A stretch of 64,000 nt of DNA. It comes from Rosenbergiella nectarea (GTDB lineage Bacteria; Pseudomonadota; Gammaproteobacteria; Enterobacterales; Enterobacteriaceae). The notes beneath the pieces are model-generated. The model saw nothing but the letters and a program-made list of their open reading frames with translations. It was not told the DNA's origin and ran no database searches. The stretch covers positions 194,323 through 258,322 of the forward strand of contig NZ_FOGC01000001.1 in NCBI RefSeq assembly GCF_900111105.1. The letters are read 5' to 3'. Numbering within the stretch: position 1 is the stretch's first letter; every line of letters starts with the position of its first letter. Shown piece after piece: positions 39,372-52,092 of this stretch. The translations under genes were made by a program, and so were the position numbers.

Positions 39372-39914
39372 ATGGAACTTGAAACAGAACGTTTGCGATT
39401 ACGGCAGTGGCAGACTTCCGATCTGATCCCTTTTCGGGAAATGAATCAAGATCCGGAGGTAATGCGTTTTTTTATGAACCCTCTCGACGCCACGCAGAGC
39501 GATGAGCTGGCCAAAACCTTTCGGCTTATCATTCAGCGTAAAGGCTGGGGTTTTTGGGCGGTGGAGCTAAAATCGACTGCCCAATTTATTGGTTTCTGCG
39601 GCCTGCATGAGCAACCTGATAAATTCACCTTCTCGCCTTGCGTTGAAATTGGCTGGCGTTTCTCATCGTCCTTCTGGTCCCAAGGCTTGGCAACAGAAGC
39701 CGCCGAGAGAGTATTGCAATTCGCTTTCGAAAATCTCAGCTTACAGCAAGTCGTTGCCTTCACTTCTGTGCATAATTATCGGTCTGAACGCTTGATGCAG
39801 CGACTGAATATGACTCGGCAGCGCACCTTTAACCACCCCCATATTCCCGCACAACATCCTTTAGCCGAGCATCTGCTTTACGCTTTACAGCGTTCAGGTC
39901 TTTTATTGTCTTAA
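39372..39914 (+). CDS. GNAT-family acetyltransferase (RimJ/RimL type)
   Basis: Cytoplasmic acetyl-CoA-dependent N-acetyltransferase, 180 residues, of the Acetyltransf_3 group that contains RimJ, RimL and several resistance enzymes. The N-terminal LETERLRLRQW, the central EIGWRFSSSFWSQGLATEA acetyl-CoA loop and the VAFTSVHNYRSERLMQRLNM tail are typical. The start is ATG 39372, since AGGGG directly precedes the earlier ATG 39366. It stands alone between the PilZ gene and bglG. Substrate unknown. Confidence 0.85.
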   Translation: MELETERLRLRQWQTSDLIPFREMNQDPEVMRFFMNPLDATQSDELAKTFRLIIQRKGWGFWAVELKSTAQFIGFCGLHEQPDKFTFSPCVEIGWRFSSSFWSQGLATEAAERVLQFAFENLSLQQVVAFTSVHNYRSERLMQRLNMTRQRTFNHPHIPAQHPLAEHLLYALQRSGLLLS

Positions 39915-40032
39915 GACAAGGCATTCACTTAAAAGAGGGGATTCTGGCGATCTATCTCACGTTTTACCGATAATCATCTTGAGGCACACTGGCGAGTCTG
40001 ACAAATTGCCTGAAATAGGGTGAAGGGGTGAG

Positions 40033-40875
40033 ATGAAGATCGTCAAAATATTGAACAACAACGTTGTGGTTGTTCAACAAGGCTCAAAGGATGAGCAGAT
40101 TATTATGGGTCGCGGTATCGCCTATCAGAAACGTTGTGGCGACAGCATCGATCACAGTAAAATTGAGAAGATTTTTGCGCGACAGAATAATCCACTGTTT
40201 GATCATTTTGCCGATCTCATTCAACAGATCCCCCTCAATGTGTTACTGACCTGTGATCGTATCGTCACTTACGCTCGCCAGCAGCTGGGTTCCTTGCAAG
40301 AGAGCTTATTTATCTCACTGGCCGATCACTGCTTCGGCGCATTAGAGCGAAAACGTAATGGTATCGTCCTGCATAATCGTCTGTTATGGGAAACTCAACA
40401 TCTTTATCCGAACGAGTACCAAGTAGCGGTGGTGGCGTTACAAATTATCGAACGAAGACTAGGGGTTACGCTGCAGTTAGATGAAGCCGGTTTTATCACG
40501 CTACATTTTGTCACCGCCCAGCTGAAAGGTGACATGCAAGAAGTCACCCAAGTGACTCGCCTAATGCAAGAAATGTTAAATCTGGTGAAATACCATTTAT
40601 GTATTAATTATGACGATAAAAGTTTTAGTTACCACCGGTTTGTCACGCACTTAAAGTTCTTTGCGCAGCGTTGTTTGACGCACACACAGGTTAATAGTGA
40701 AGAGAGTGAATTAACAGAAACTGTTCATAATCAGTATCAGCTAGCGTGGTCAGCGGCTGAGTTAGTCGGTAAACATCTGTCGCAGCATTATCAGCATCAA
40801 ATTCAACCAGAAGAGTTATTATTTTTAACGCTACATATAGAGAAGTTACGTAAAGAAGCAGAGTTATCACAGTAA
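40033..40875 (+). CDS. bglG: BglG/LicT-family transcriptional antiterminator
   Basis: RNA-binding antiterminator that stabilises the RAT hairpin when beta-glucosides are available. The N-terminal CAT domain MKIVKILNNNVVVV is followed by two PTS-regulated PRD domains (about 70-170 and 175-280) with histidines that are phosphorylated by the PTS. It is the first gene of bglG-bglF-bglA, with its RAT target and terminator right after its stop codon. No RAT was found upstream of bglG itself, unlike E. coli bgl, which has one on each side. Confidence 0.93.
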   Translation: MKIVKILNNNVVVVQQGSKDEQIIMGRGIAYQKRCGDSIDHSKIEKIFARQNNPLFDHFADLIQQIPLNVLLTCDRIVTYARQQLGSLQESLFISLADHCFGALERKRNGIVLHNRLLWETQHLYPNEYQVAVVALQIIERRLGVTLQLDEAGFITLHFVTAQLKGDMQEVTQVTRLMQEMLNLVKYHLCINYDDKSFSYHRFVTHLKFFAQRCLTHTQVNSEESELTETVHNQYQLAWSAAELVGKHLSQHYQHQIQPEELLFLTLHIEKLRKEAELSQ

Positions 40876-40882
40876 ATTGACA

Positions 40883-40911
40883 GGATTGTTACTACTTAGG
40901 TAGGCAAAACC
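40883..40911 (+). promoter_or_regulatory. RAT (ribonucleic antiterminator) site
   Basis: Starts ggattgttact and ends ggcaaaacc, the conserved ends of the BglG/LicT target hairpin, eight bases after the bglG stop. Its last six bases (aaaacc) are also the first arm of the terminator, so BglG binding and termination exclude each other. Confidence 0.88.
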
Positions 40912-40949
40912 TGGGTCTCGTCTGAACACGGCGGGTCCTGGGTTTTTTC
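40906..40949 (+). terminator. conditional terminator between bglG and bglF
   Basis: Arms aaaacctggg (40906-40915) and cctgggtttt (40937-40946) form a 10-bp stem with two G-U pairs, followed by T. It overlaps the RAT site, the known bgl-type attenuator layout. Confidence 0.85.
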
Positions 40950-40967
40950 GTTTTTAAAGGGAATTAA

Positions 40968-44333
<3,366 letters not shown>

Positions 44334-44341
44334 AACAAGAA

Positions 44342-44372
44342 AGAGGCATCCAAGGATGCCTCTCTTTTTTTT
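44342..44372 (+). terminator. rho-independent terminator of the bgl operon
   Basis: Perfect stem agaggcatcc / ggatgcctct with a 2-nt loop, followed by C and eight T. Confidence 0.93.
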
Positions 44373-44402
44373 ACGGGTATGACGAGATGGTGTTTCAGAG
44401 TT

Positions 44403-45911
44403 TTAGAAAATCATCTTCATCCAAGGATAACCAATAAACAGTAAGGCGAGTAAGAAAATCACACCGAAGATCGAACCTAGTCGCCAGTAGTCTTTGGTCG
44501 GTAAATAGCCGCTACCATAATAAATAGGACTCGGTCCGGTACCATAGGGGGTGATGATCCCCATAATGCCTAGAGAGGTCACGAGTAACAAACAGAAAAT
44601 CGGCATATCGATACCAGGGATCGCGGCACCTATAGTGAGTATAGCGGGAAGCAGTGCAGTGGTATGCGCGGTTGAGCTGGCAAAGAGATAGTGGAGTAAG
44701 TAGAAGGCTAAAAAGAGCATAACCGTTGCAACGGTTGGGCTAATTCCGGTTAACATCAGTCCTGCCTCTTGACCTAACCAGCGAATAAAGCCGACTCTCG
44801 CTAAGCCATCAGCCAAGGCTACCAATGTGGCAAACCATGCAAAGGTATTCCAGGCCGGTTTATTGCTGGTGATATCGTTCCAAGAAAGTACCCCCGTCCA
44901 TAACATCAACACCACGACCAATAATGCCGCCATCGCCGGTTCTATCCATGCGGCAGCAAAGATCCACATCAGTAAAGCACAGCAGACAAAGCACAGCAGT
45001 AAAATTTCATTACGCGACATCCTACCGAGTTTCTTTAATTCGCTGGCTGCCCACTTCGGCACCTGCTCATTAACTTTGACTTGCGGAGGGTATAGCCAAT
45101 AAGCCAGGAGCGGCATGGTGACAATCAGTAAAATCCCCACGGGAAGAAAAGCTAAAAACCATTTCCCCCACGTAATATCAATACCGACCACGCTCTTCAC
45201 TAGCGCTAACGCAAGCAGATTGGGTGCCAGCGCAGATAAAAACATTGAGCTGGTGATACAGGCTGCCGTGATGGCGACCCACATTAAATAAGAGCCGATC
45301 TTACGGGCGCTCGGGTCATTGGGTTTCGAGCCATAAAGCGGAGGGAGATTCGCGATAATTGGATAGATGGTTCCGCCGCTACGTGCCGTATTAGAGGGAG
45401 TGAACGGCGCTAATAATAGGTCGGCGAAGGTAATCGCATAGCCTAAGGTTAAACTGCGACGGCCGAGAAACTTTACTAGAATCAAGGCTAAGCGTCGACC
45501 TAAGTTGGTTTTATCATAGCCTGCGGCAAACATAAATGCGCCAAAAATTAACCAGACTGTTGAGTTACTAAAGCCGCTTACCGCCCATTTAAAGGCTTGA
45601 TTTGCGGTCTTAAATTGTGGATCGGCCAATTGTTCAGGGCTAAACAATAGCCATTGATTGAAGATCGCGACCACCACGATCCCCGTTAGGCCAATCACAG
45701 CACCCGGTAGCGGCTCAAAGATCAAGCCAACAATCACCGCAGCGAAGATAGCAAAAAAGTGCCAAGCATGGGGGGATAATCCCTCTGGCACTGGAGTAAC
45801 TAATAAGAGTAAAGCTATCAAGGCGGGAAGAAGAAAAATAATGGTTTTTTTTGCTCGCCCTGATGTCGGGGGGGGAGCAGGAGAAACGTTTTGTTCACTG
45901 TCCTTAATCAT
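44403..45911 (-). CDS. DASS-family dicarboxylate/tricarboxylate transporter
   Basis: Inner-membrane anion transporter, 502 residues and about 12-14 helices, of the CitT/TtdT/SdcS superfamily. The two substrate-binding SNT-like hairpin motifs are visible as APFTPSNTARSGG and SSTAHTTALLPAI, with the GIITPYGTGPSPIYYGSGY segment near the end. CitT and TtdT exchange citrate or tartrate for succinate. It is divergent from the fumarate reductase-like gene and shares a regulatory region with FNR-like sites, so it probably brings in the oxidant and exports the reduced acid. The substrate is an inference. Confidence 0.87.
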   Translation of the reverse strand: MIKDSEQNVSPAPPPTSGRAKKTIIFLLPALIALLLLVTPVPEGLSPHAWHFFAIFAAVIVGLIFEPLPGAVIGLTGIVVVAIFNQWLLFSPEQLADPQFKTANQAFKWAVSGFSNSTVWLIFGAFMFAAGYDKTNLGRRLALILVKFLGRRSLTLGYAITFADLLLAPFTPSNTARSGGTIYPIIANLPPLYGSKPNDPSARKIGSYLMWVAITAACITSSMFLSALAPNLLALALVKSVVGIDITWGKWFLAFLPVGILLIVTMPLLAYWLYPPQVKVNEQVPKWAASELKKLGRMSRNEILLLCFVCCALLMWIFAAAWIEPAMAALLVVVLMLWTGVLSWNDITSNKPAWNTFAWFATLVALADGLARVGFIRWLGQEAGLMLTGISPTVATVMLFLAFYLLHYLFASSTAHTTALLPAILTIGAAIPGIDMPIFCLLLVTSLGIMGIITPYGTGPSPIYYGSGYLPTKDYWRLGSIFGVIFLLALLFIGYPWMKMIF

Positions 45912-45997
45912 GAATAATCACTCAGTAATCTATCGATGGAGGAGAGAATGCAGTCGAATTTATCTTCACCATCATCGATTTTTTACGCAGTGAGGTG

Positions 45998-46011
45998 TTG
46001 ATTTCTATCAA
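45998..46011. promoter_or_regulatory. FNR-binding site, perfect consensus
   Basis: TTGATTTCTATCAA matches TTGAT-N4-ATCAA at all ten defined positions, 87 bases upstream of the transporter start and about 275 bases upstream of the reductase start. Confidence 0.8.
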
Positions 46012-46057
46012 AAGATAAAGGGGTGCCTGGCAAGCTCGCATAAAGTTTATTAATTTT

Positions 46058-46071
46058 TTGATCCTAAACAA
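46058..46071. promoter_or_regulatory. second FNR-like site
   Basis: TTGATCCTAAACAA matches the FNR consensus at nine of ten positions, nearer to the reductase gene. Confidence 0.5.
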
Positions 46072-46285
46072 ATTTGGCGTCATTTTGTAGAAATGATTTA
46101 AAAATCATATGGTTAAATATTTGTTAAGGGGTGTTTAAATTTGTATTTAACTTATTTCCAATACGTACTCATTTCTCAATTTATAACCGTTCTTTGATCT
46201 AGACGAAGGGGAGGGGAAATCACATCGGCTTATAGTGAGAGAAATATCTCTCTCTAGCCATGCAATGATAGCCTCTGGAGCGCTA

Positions 46286-49072
46286 ATGGATCTTAATAAC
46301 GTCTTGAATACCGCATTGTGTTTCCCAAAAGGTAAAACCGTCAAAAACAGACTTCTTATGGCCCCTATGACAACCTGCAGTGGGTTTTACGACGGGAGTG
46401 TTCCGCAAGACTTAGTCGAGTATTACGGTAAACGTGCCCAAGGACTGGGTGCCGTGATTGTCGAGTGCTGTTTTATCGAGCCTCTGGGACCGGCTTTTCC
46501 GGGAGCATTGGGTATTGATAGCGATAAAAAGATCCCCGGCCTGGCCCGCATTGCGAGCGCCATTAAACAACAGGATGCGCTCGCGATCTTACAGATCTAC
46601 CACGGTGGACGGATGGTTGAACCTGAGTTGATCGGTGGTAAAACCCCGGTTGCGCCGAGCGCTGTGGCGGCGGCTCGTGAAGGGGCAACAACTCCCCGTG
46701 AACTCAGTTGCCAAGAGATCGACGTACTGATCACTAAGTTTGGTGATGCAGTCAACCGGGCGATTAAAGCCGGTTTCGATGGGGTAGAAATCCACGGGGC
46801 AAACACTTATTTAATCCAGCAATTTTTTTCCCCGCATTCTAATCGACGGGAAGATCATTGGGGGGGCGATCGAGAAAAGCGCAGCCGTTTTCCGTTAGCC
46901 GTCCTTGATATTGCCCATCAGATGGCTGATCGTGCAGAAGCCAATGATTTTATTATCGGTTACCGCTTTTCTCCCGAAGAGATGGAAAAACCGGGGATTA
47001 CCTTCCAAGATAGCCTTTATCTTCTCGAAAAACTGGCCCAACGCGGTCTTGACTATGTTCATTTCTCGGTAGGACATTGGTCGCGATCATCGATTATTGA
47101 TCTGACGGATCATACGCCGCTGATCACCCGATATCGGCAAGCGATCTCGCCCTCCTCAAGCTTGGCAAAAGTCCCGGTGATCGGTGTAGGCGGTATTGTT
47201 AATCGATCGGATGTCGATCAAGCCCTCGCTGCGGGCTACGATCTTTTAGCGGTGGGTAAAGCCTGTATTGTTTATCCGGATTGGTGCCAGCGTCTCCATT
47301 CAGGTCAGACCTTAACGTTGGAGATGGAGAGTACGCAACGCGAAGCACTCTCTATTCCTGAACCACTGTGGTACTTCTCCTTGGTCGATGCAATGATCCG
47401 CGATGTCCAAAATGTCGGTAAGAAGTTTAAAGCCGGGGTCTACCATGAAAAAGTGGAAGCAGAAGCGCTCAAACTGATCATTGATGTTCAGCTCGATACC
47501 GATCGGATCACGGATATTCGCTTGCAACCGGACAGTAGTTTGGATGTCGACTTTACCCAGACCTTTGAACAGCTACGCACCCGGATGTTAGTGGCAAATA
47601 GTCCTTATGTTGATGCGATTGCTGGGGCAACTACCCAGAGCGAGGCGCTCAAAAAAGCGGTATCTCGCGCCCTCTCTACCTCTACTAAACATTGGGCAGA
47701 AGATTGTGGGGTCGACCCAGCCAGTTTAGAACACTACGACGTGATTGTGATTGGTAGCGGCGGTGCGGGATTAGCGGCCGCCATCAACGCCCACGATTTG
47801 GGGGCGAAAGTCGTGGTGGTTGAGCGTATGCCGACGATAGGGGGAAATACCCTCAAAGCCTCCGTAGGGATGAATGCGGCACAAACTTTTTATCAACAGA
47901 AAAAAGGGATTGAGGATACTAAAGCCTGCTTCTATGAAGAAACCTTAAAGGGCGGAAAATTTAAAAATAATCCCGATTTACTGCAGCAATTTGTCGAAAG
48001 GGCGCCGGACGCCATAAATTGGCTCGCTCAACAGGACATCGTGTTGAGCGATATTACGATCACCGGTGGGATGAGTATTGACCGAACCCACCGTCCTGCC
48101 GATCGTTCTGCGGTGGGGGGGTTTTTAATTAGTGGTTTAGTGAAAAACCTTACTCAGCGTCATATCGAAGTCCTGCTCGACACTAAGGCCGATAATATTG
48201 AGTTTCATCAAGGGAAAGTCTCTGGGGTGAGGGTTATCGATGAGTATGGTGAAAGCCGCGTCTTGCAGACCAAAGCGGTCATCGTCGCCACTGGCGGTTT
48301 TAGCGCCAACACTAAAATGGTTGAACATTATCGTCCTGAATTAACAGGATTTGTCACCACAAATCATAAAGGTGCCACGGGTAGTGGTATTACCTTATTG
48401 CAAAACCTCGGTGCGGCGACCGTCGATATGGCGGAAATTCAAATACACCCTACCGTCGAGCAAAAAAGTGCCTATCTTATCTCTGAATCGATTCGTGGCG
48501 GTGGGGCGATATTGGTCTCACAAGCCGGCGTTCGTTTCTGTAACGAAATGGAAACCCGTGACAAGGTCTCTGCGCAGATCATTGGCTTAGCGGAGAAGAG
48601 TGCGTGGATCGTCTTTGACGAGCAAGTCAGATCGCAAAACAAAGCCGCAGATGAATACATCGCGAAAGGTTTTGTGGTCCAAGGTGAGAGTATCGACGAT
48701 CTCGCGACACAGATCGGCATGGATCCAAGTGTGTTGACACAGACCCTTGACACCTTCAACCAAGCCGTCCGTCAGCAACAAGATCTTCAGTTTGGACGTA
48801 CAACGGCATTACGGCATCCGTTGGATAAGGGACCTTTTTATGCGATTAAGATAGCCCCCGGTGTCCACCATACTATGGGCGGTATTGCCATTTCGACTCA
48901 GGCACAAGTGTTGGATACTCACAATCATCCGTTACAGGGGATCTGGGCCGCTGGAGAAGTGGTCGGGGGGATCCATGGGGCTAATCGTATAGGGGGTAAT
49001 GCGGTGGCCGATATCATTATCTTCGGGTTATTAGCCGGTGAGCAGGCGGCTAATTGGGTTAAAACGGTTTAA
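46286..49072 (+). CDS. fused OYE / FMN_bind / FAD_binding_2 reductase, NADH:fumarate reductase-like
   Basis: Three-domain soluble flavoprotein of 928 residues. An old-yellow-enzyme domain (about 1-370) takes electrons from NAD(P)H. An FMN_bind domain (about 385-470) carries the ApbE target DAIAGATT, with Thr449 as probable FMN anchor. A flavocytochrome c-like domain (about 485-928) has IGSGGAGLAAA and fumarate reductase catalytic segments IQIHPT, ETRDKVS, VHHTMGG and HGANRIGGNA. The same domain order occurs in a Klebsiella cytoplasmic NADH:fumarate oxidoreductase. There is no signal peptide. ATG 46286 has GGAG upstream. Fumarate or a similar unsaturated acid would be the acceptor. Confidence 0.88.
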   Translation: MDLNNVLNTALCFPKGKTVKNRLLMAPMTTCSGFYDGSVPQDLVEYYGKRAQGLGAVIVECCFIEPLGPAFPGALGIDSDKKIPGLARIASAIKQQDALAILQIYHGGRMVEPELIGGKTPVAPSAVAAAREGATTPRELSCQEIDVLITKFGDAVNRAIKAGFDGVEIHGANTYLIQQFFSPHSNRREDHWGGDREKRSRFPLAVLDIAHQMADRAEANDFIIGYRFSPEEMEKPGITFQDSLYLLEKLAQRGLDYVHFSVGHWSRSSIIDLTDHTPLITRYRQAISPSSSLAKVPVIGVGGIVNRSDVDQALAAGYDLLAVGKACIVYPDWCQRLHSGQTLTLEMESTQREALSIPEPLWYFSLVDAMIRDVQNVGKKFKAGVYHEKVEAEALKLIIDVQLDTDRITDIRLQPDSSLDVDFTQTFEQLRTRMLVANSPYVDAIAGATTQSEALKKAVSRALSTSTKHWAEDCGVDPASLEHYDVIVIGSGGAGLAAAINAHDLGAKVVVVERMPTIGGNTLKASVGMNAAQTFYQQKKGIEDTKACFYEETLKGGKFKNNPDLLQQFVERAPDAINWLAQQDIVLSDITITGGMSIDRTHRPADRSAVGGFLISGLVKNLTQRHIEVLLDTKADNIEFHQGKVSGVRVIDEYGESRVLQTKAVIVATGGFSANTKMVEHYRPELTGFVTTNHKGATGSGITLLQNLGAATVDMAEIQIHPTVEQKSAYLISESIRGGGAILVSQAGVRFCNEMETRDKVSAQIIGLAEKSAWIVFDEQVRSQNKAADEYIAKGFVVQGESIDDLATQIGMDPSVLTQTLDTFNQAVRQQQDLQFGRTTALRHPLDKGPFYAIKIAPGVHHTMGGIAISTQAQVLDTHNHPLQGIWAAGEVVGGIHGANRIGGNAVADIIIFGLLAGEQAANWVKTV

Positions 49073-49093
49073 CTTCGTAATAAGGGAGGCGGT

Positions 49094-50023
49094 ATGGCAG
49101 ATTATCAGGCGGTAATGATGGGGTCGCCGATTCGCTTATCGCTCTCCCAAGAAAACCCGCAGCGTGCGCGTGAAGTTTTTCAACTTATTAAGCAGCAAGA
49201 GGCGCTGCTAACGGTTAATCGAGCGGATTCATTGTTGATGACGGTTAACCGTGCCGCCGGTCGGCACCCTGTCGTGGTACCTAATGCTATTTTCCAACTT
49301 GTATCACTCGCTCGGCAAGTCAGCCTCTTGCCGGGAAGCTTGTTCAATTTAGCGATCGGCCCGTTGGTCAAAGCTTGGCGTATTGGCTTTAGTGGGCAGT
49401 GTCCCCCGCCTAGCCGCCAGATCGATAAGGCCTTGGCGTTGGTCGACCCACACGATATTCAGCTGGATCCCGACACCCACTCTATTTTTCTACGCAAACC
49501 TGGGATGGAAATTGATTTAGGGGCAATCGCCAAAGGCTATATTGCCGATAAAGTCTGCCAATATTTACAGTCACAGCAAGAACCCTATGCGTTGATCAAT
49601 TTAGGTGGGAATATTCATACCCTCTCACGGCCCGTAGATCATCCTTGGCAGATTGGCTTACGTAAGCCTTTTAGCTCTCCACACACTCTGAGTGCTCGCT
49701 TGGCGGTAAGTGGACGATCGGTGGTGACCTCAGGGATTTACGAGCGATACTTCCTCCATCAACAGCGCTGCTATCACCATATTCTGGATAGCCGGACGGG
49801 ATACCCCTTGGATAACGACTTGCTGAGCGTAACGGTGGTTAGTGAGTCCTCGTTGATCGGTGATGTCTACAGCACGTTGTTGTACGGCATGGGGGTTGAA
49901 CAGAGCCTCGCCTGGCTTGCCCATCATCCAGAGATCGAAGCGGTAATGATCACTCGTCATAACCAGATTATTTGTTCCTCACAGCACCACTTCCAATGTC
50001 ACGTTCTCGATCTAAATCAGTAG
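49094..50023 (+). CDS. apbE: ApbE-family FMN transferase (cytoplasmic type)
   Basis: Moves FMN from FAD onto a threonine of its target protein; here the target is probably Thr449 of the preceding reductase, 22 bases upstream. Family motifs are EIDLGAIAKGYIADKV, INLGGNIHTL, SVVTSGIYERYF and HHILDSRTGYP. At 309 residues it lacks a signal peptide or lipobox, unlike the periplasmic ApbE that serves Rnf/Nqr, which fits a cytoplasmic partner. GGAGG supports the start. Confidence 0.9.
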   Translation: MADYQAVMMGSPIRLSLSQENPQRAREVFQLIKQQEALLTVNRADSLLMTVNRAAGRHPVVVPNAIFQLVSLARQVSLLPGSLFNLAIGPLVKAWRIGFSGQCPPPSRQIDKALALVDPHDIQLDPDTHSIFLRKPGMEIDLGAIAKGYIADKVCQYLQSQQEPYALINLGGNIHTLSRPVDHPWQIGLRKPFSSPHTLSARLAVSGRSVVTSGIYERYFLHQQRCYHHILDSRTGYPLDNDLLSVTVVSESSLIGDVYSTLLYGMGVEQSLAWLAHHPEIEAVMITRHNQIICSSQHHFQCHVLDLNQ

Positions 50024-50078
50024 AATTATTTATCAATAATGCTTAGGGTGGAAGCTGCCTTAGTCAGGAGAATGGCCC

Positions 50079-51209
50079 ATGTATCTTGGTATCGATTTAG
50101 GAACTTCTGGCGTTAAAGTGGTATTGATGGATGAACAATTTAAGGTCCAATCCAGTCAATCTGTCTCATTAACCTGCGACCATCCTCACCCTCTCTGGTC
50201 AGAACAAGCGCCGGAACAGTGGTGGCAAGCGACCGAGCAAGCGCTCGACCAGCTCGCCAAGCGTGTACCACTGCAGGCAGTCAAGGCTATTGGGGTGACA
50301 GGGCAGATGCATGGGGCAGTATTAGTCGATAGCGATGGGCAGCCTCTACGGCCAGCAATATTGTGGAACGATGGGCGCTGTGCATCACAGTGTACACTGC
50401 TTAATCAGCGAGCCCCTACCATTGAGCGCATCACCGGGAATCAGGTCATGACGGGGATGACTGCCCCGAAAATGCTCTGGATCGCTGAACATGAACCGGA
50501 TATTTTTCGTCAAATCGCCCAAGTTTTATTACCGAAAGACTACCTGCGTTGGAAACTCTCCGGCTGTTATGCCACCGACATGTCGGATGCCTCAGGAACT
50601 CTTTGGCTGAATGTGGCGACCCGTCAGTGGGATGAGACGTTACTCGACGCTTGCGGTTTAACACTGCAACAGGTTCCCCTTCTGCTTGAAGGCCCCCAAG
50701 TAAGTGGCTACTTACGAGAAGAATACCAGCAGCGCTGGGGCTTCTCTTCGGCTATTCCTATCGTGGCGGGCGGCGGCGATTACGCGGCAGGGGCGGTAGG
50801 GGTTGGTGTGTGGCAGTCAGGCCAAGCGATGCTCTCATTGGGCACTTCAGGCGTCTATTTTGTCGTGGGCTTCCTGACGACTATTGGTCTGTCGGCTAAG
50901 AATGCCATCTTGATTGTCGAGTTTGCTAAGGATGAGATCGAACTTGCCGATAAAGGGCTGATCGAGGCGGCGCTCTCGGCAGTACGTATGCGGTTAAGGC
51001 CAATTTTGATGACTTCCATGGCCTTTATTCTCGGGGTGTTACCGCTGGCACTCGGGTCGGGTGCAGGCTCGGGTGCGCAAAATGCCGTGGGGACTGGCGT
51101 GATAGGTGGGATGATCGCGGCAACCTTACTTGCTATCTATTCTGTACCGATTTTCTTCGTGGTGATCCGTCGACGTTTTCCTGGAAAGCCCAAAGAAGGT
51201 GAAGAGTAG
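50079..51209 (+). pseudogene. chimera: xylulokinase N-half fused in frame to RND pump C-terminus
   Basis: Residues 1 to about 261 follow E. coli XylB closely ([69 protein letters not shown]) and then stop mid-domain. Residues about 262-376 are the last 115 residues of an AcrB/AcrD-type efflux pump ([53 protein letters not shown]). The seam is at 50853-50870, where both families read VYFxVG. Neither part can function: the kinase lacks its second lobe and the pump keeps only its last helices. An illegitimate recombination, or a misassembly, is the simplest cause. Confidence 0.9.
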
Positions 51210-51215
51210 ACCGTA

Positions 51216-51240
51216 GACTGGGCCCTTCAAGGGCCCAGTC
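51216..51240. terminator. bidirectional GC-rich hairpin
   Basis: Perfect 10-bp stem gactgggccc / gggcccagtc with a 5-nt loop, between convergent gene ends. It is probably the original terminator of the pump gene. Confidence 0.75.
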
Positions 51241-51246
51241 TGCTTG

Positions 51247-52092
51247 TCACTCTTTTGCTAAATAACTCATGACAAAACTGGCTAGCGTAAAGCTCGCCAT
51301 CATCAGAGCCATGGTAAACGGGGTGCCACTGTTGAAGAGCGCCAACAAGGCAGAAGAGAGAATACCGCTGCCGTATTGCAGGGACCCCATGAGTGCCGAA
51401 GCGGCCCCCGTGACTTGTGGTACGGTATCCAGTGCCGCAGCCGTAGTCACCGAAGCGATGACCCCATTCATGGCGAAGAAAATAAAGACTAACCCCATCA
51501 TTAGGCCTAGGCCGCCCACCGACAGATAAGTCGTTACCGCTAACAGCCCCATCGCACTGGCTGACAAGGTTACGGCTATTTTTAATAATCGCTCTAAGGC
51601 AAAACGGTGTACTAGGCGTCGATTGATCATGTTCATACCCATCACGCCTAGGATATTGACCGCGAAAAAATAGCCGAAATGTTGTGGAGAAACATGAAAA
51701 TAATTGATGTAAACAAAGGGTGAGGCCGTGATAAAAGTATAGGCAGACACATAGTAAAAGGTCAGGGCTAGAGTAAAGCGCATAAACTGGCGATGGCCCA
51801 GTAGGTCGCGGTAATTACCAAAGACTTGCAGTAAAGATGCCTGCACCCGCCGCTGCGGGGGTAAGGTTTCGGGTAACCAGCATAGTGTCCCCCACACCAA
51901 TTGAGCGAGACAAAAACCGATCAAAAAGCCAGTAATCGTTAATTCAGTATTCCCGTGCAGGCTTGCACTCATCATTGGCATCGCGGGAAGATAAATATCC
52001 ACGGAGAGCGACGTAAACGCCATTAAAGCGCTGAGGATAAGAATAAAAGGCAGTCCCTCAGTCGAGACTGGACGATGATAGGGTGGTCTCAT
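51247..52092 (-). pseudogene. Bcr/CflA-type MFS drug transporter with internal deletion
   Basis: Reading frame of 281 residues instead of about 400. It begins like a Bcr/CflA transporter (helix 1 with SVDIYLPAMP, helix 2 with IGFCLAQLVWG) and then jumps at about 51885-51892 to TLCWLPETLPPQRR, the loop that normally follows helix 6. Helices 3-6 and the DRxGRR loop, about 115-120 residues, are missing in frame. Helices 7-12 look complete. A transporter with eight helices is unlikely to work, so it is called a pseudogene. Confidence 0.8.

Larger units (their letters stand above)
45912..46285. other. divergent regulatory region with FNR-like sites
   Basis: About 370 bases, AT-rich, no gene. It holds a perfect and an imperfect FNR-type palindrome and must carry the promoters of both the transporter and the reductase genes. 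Confidence 0.65.

Noticed and set aside
50079..51209. A functional short sugar kinase
   Set aside because: The second lobe of the kinase is absent and the C-terminus is clearly from a membrane pump.
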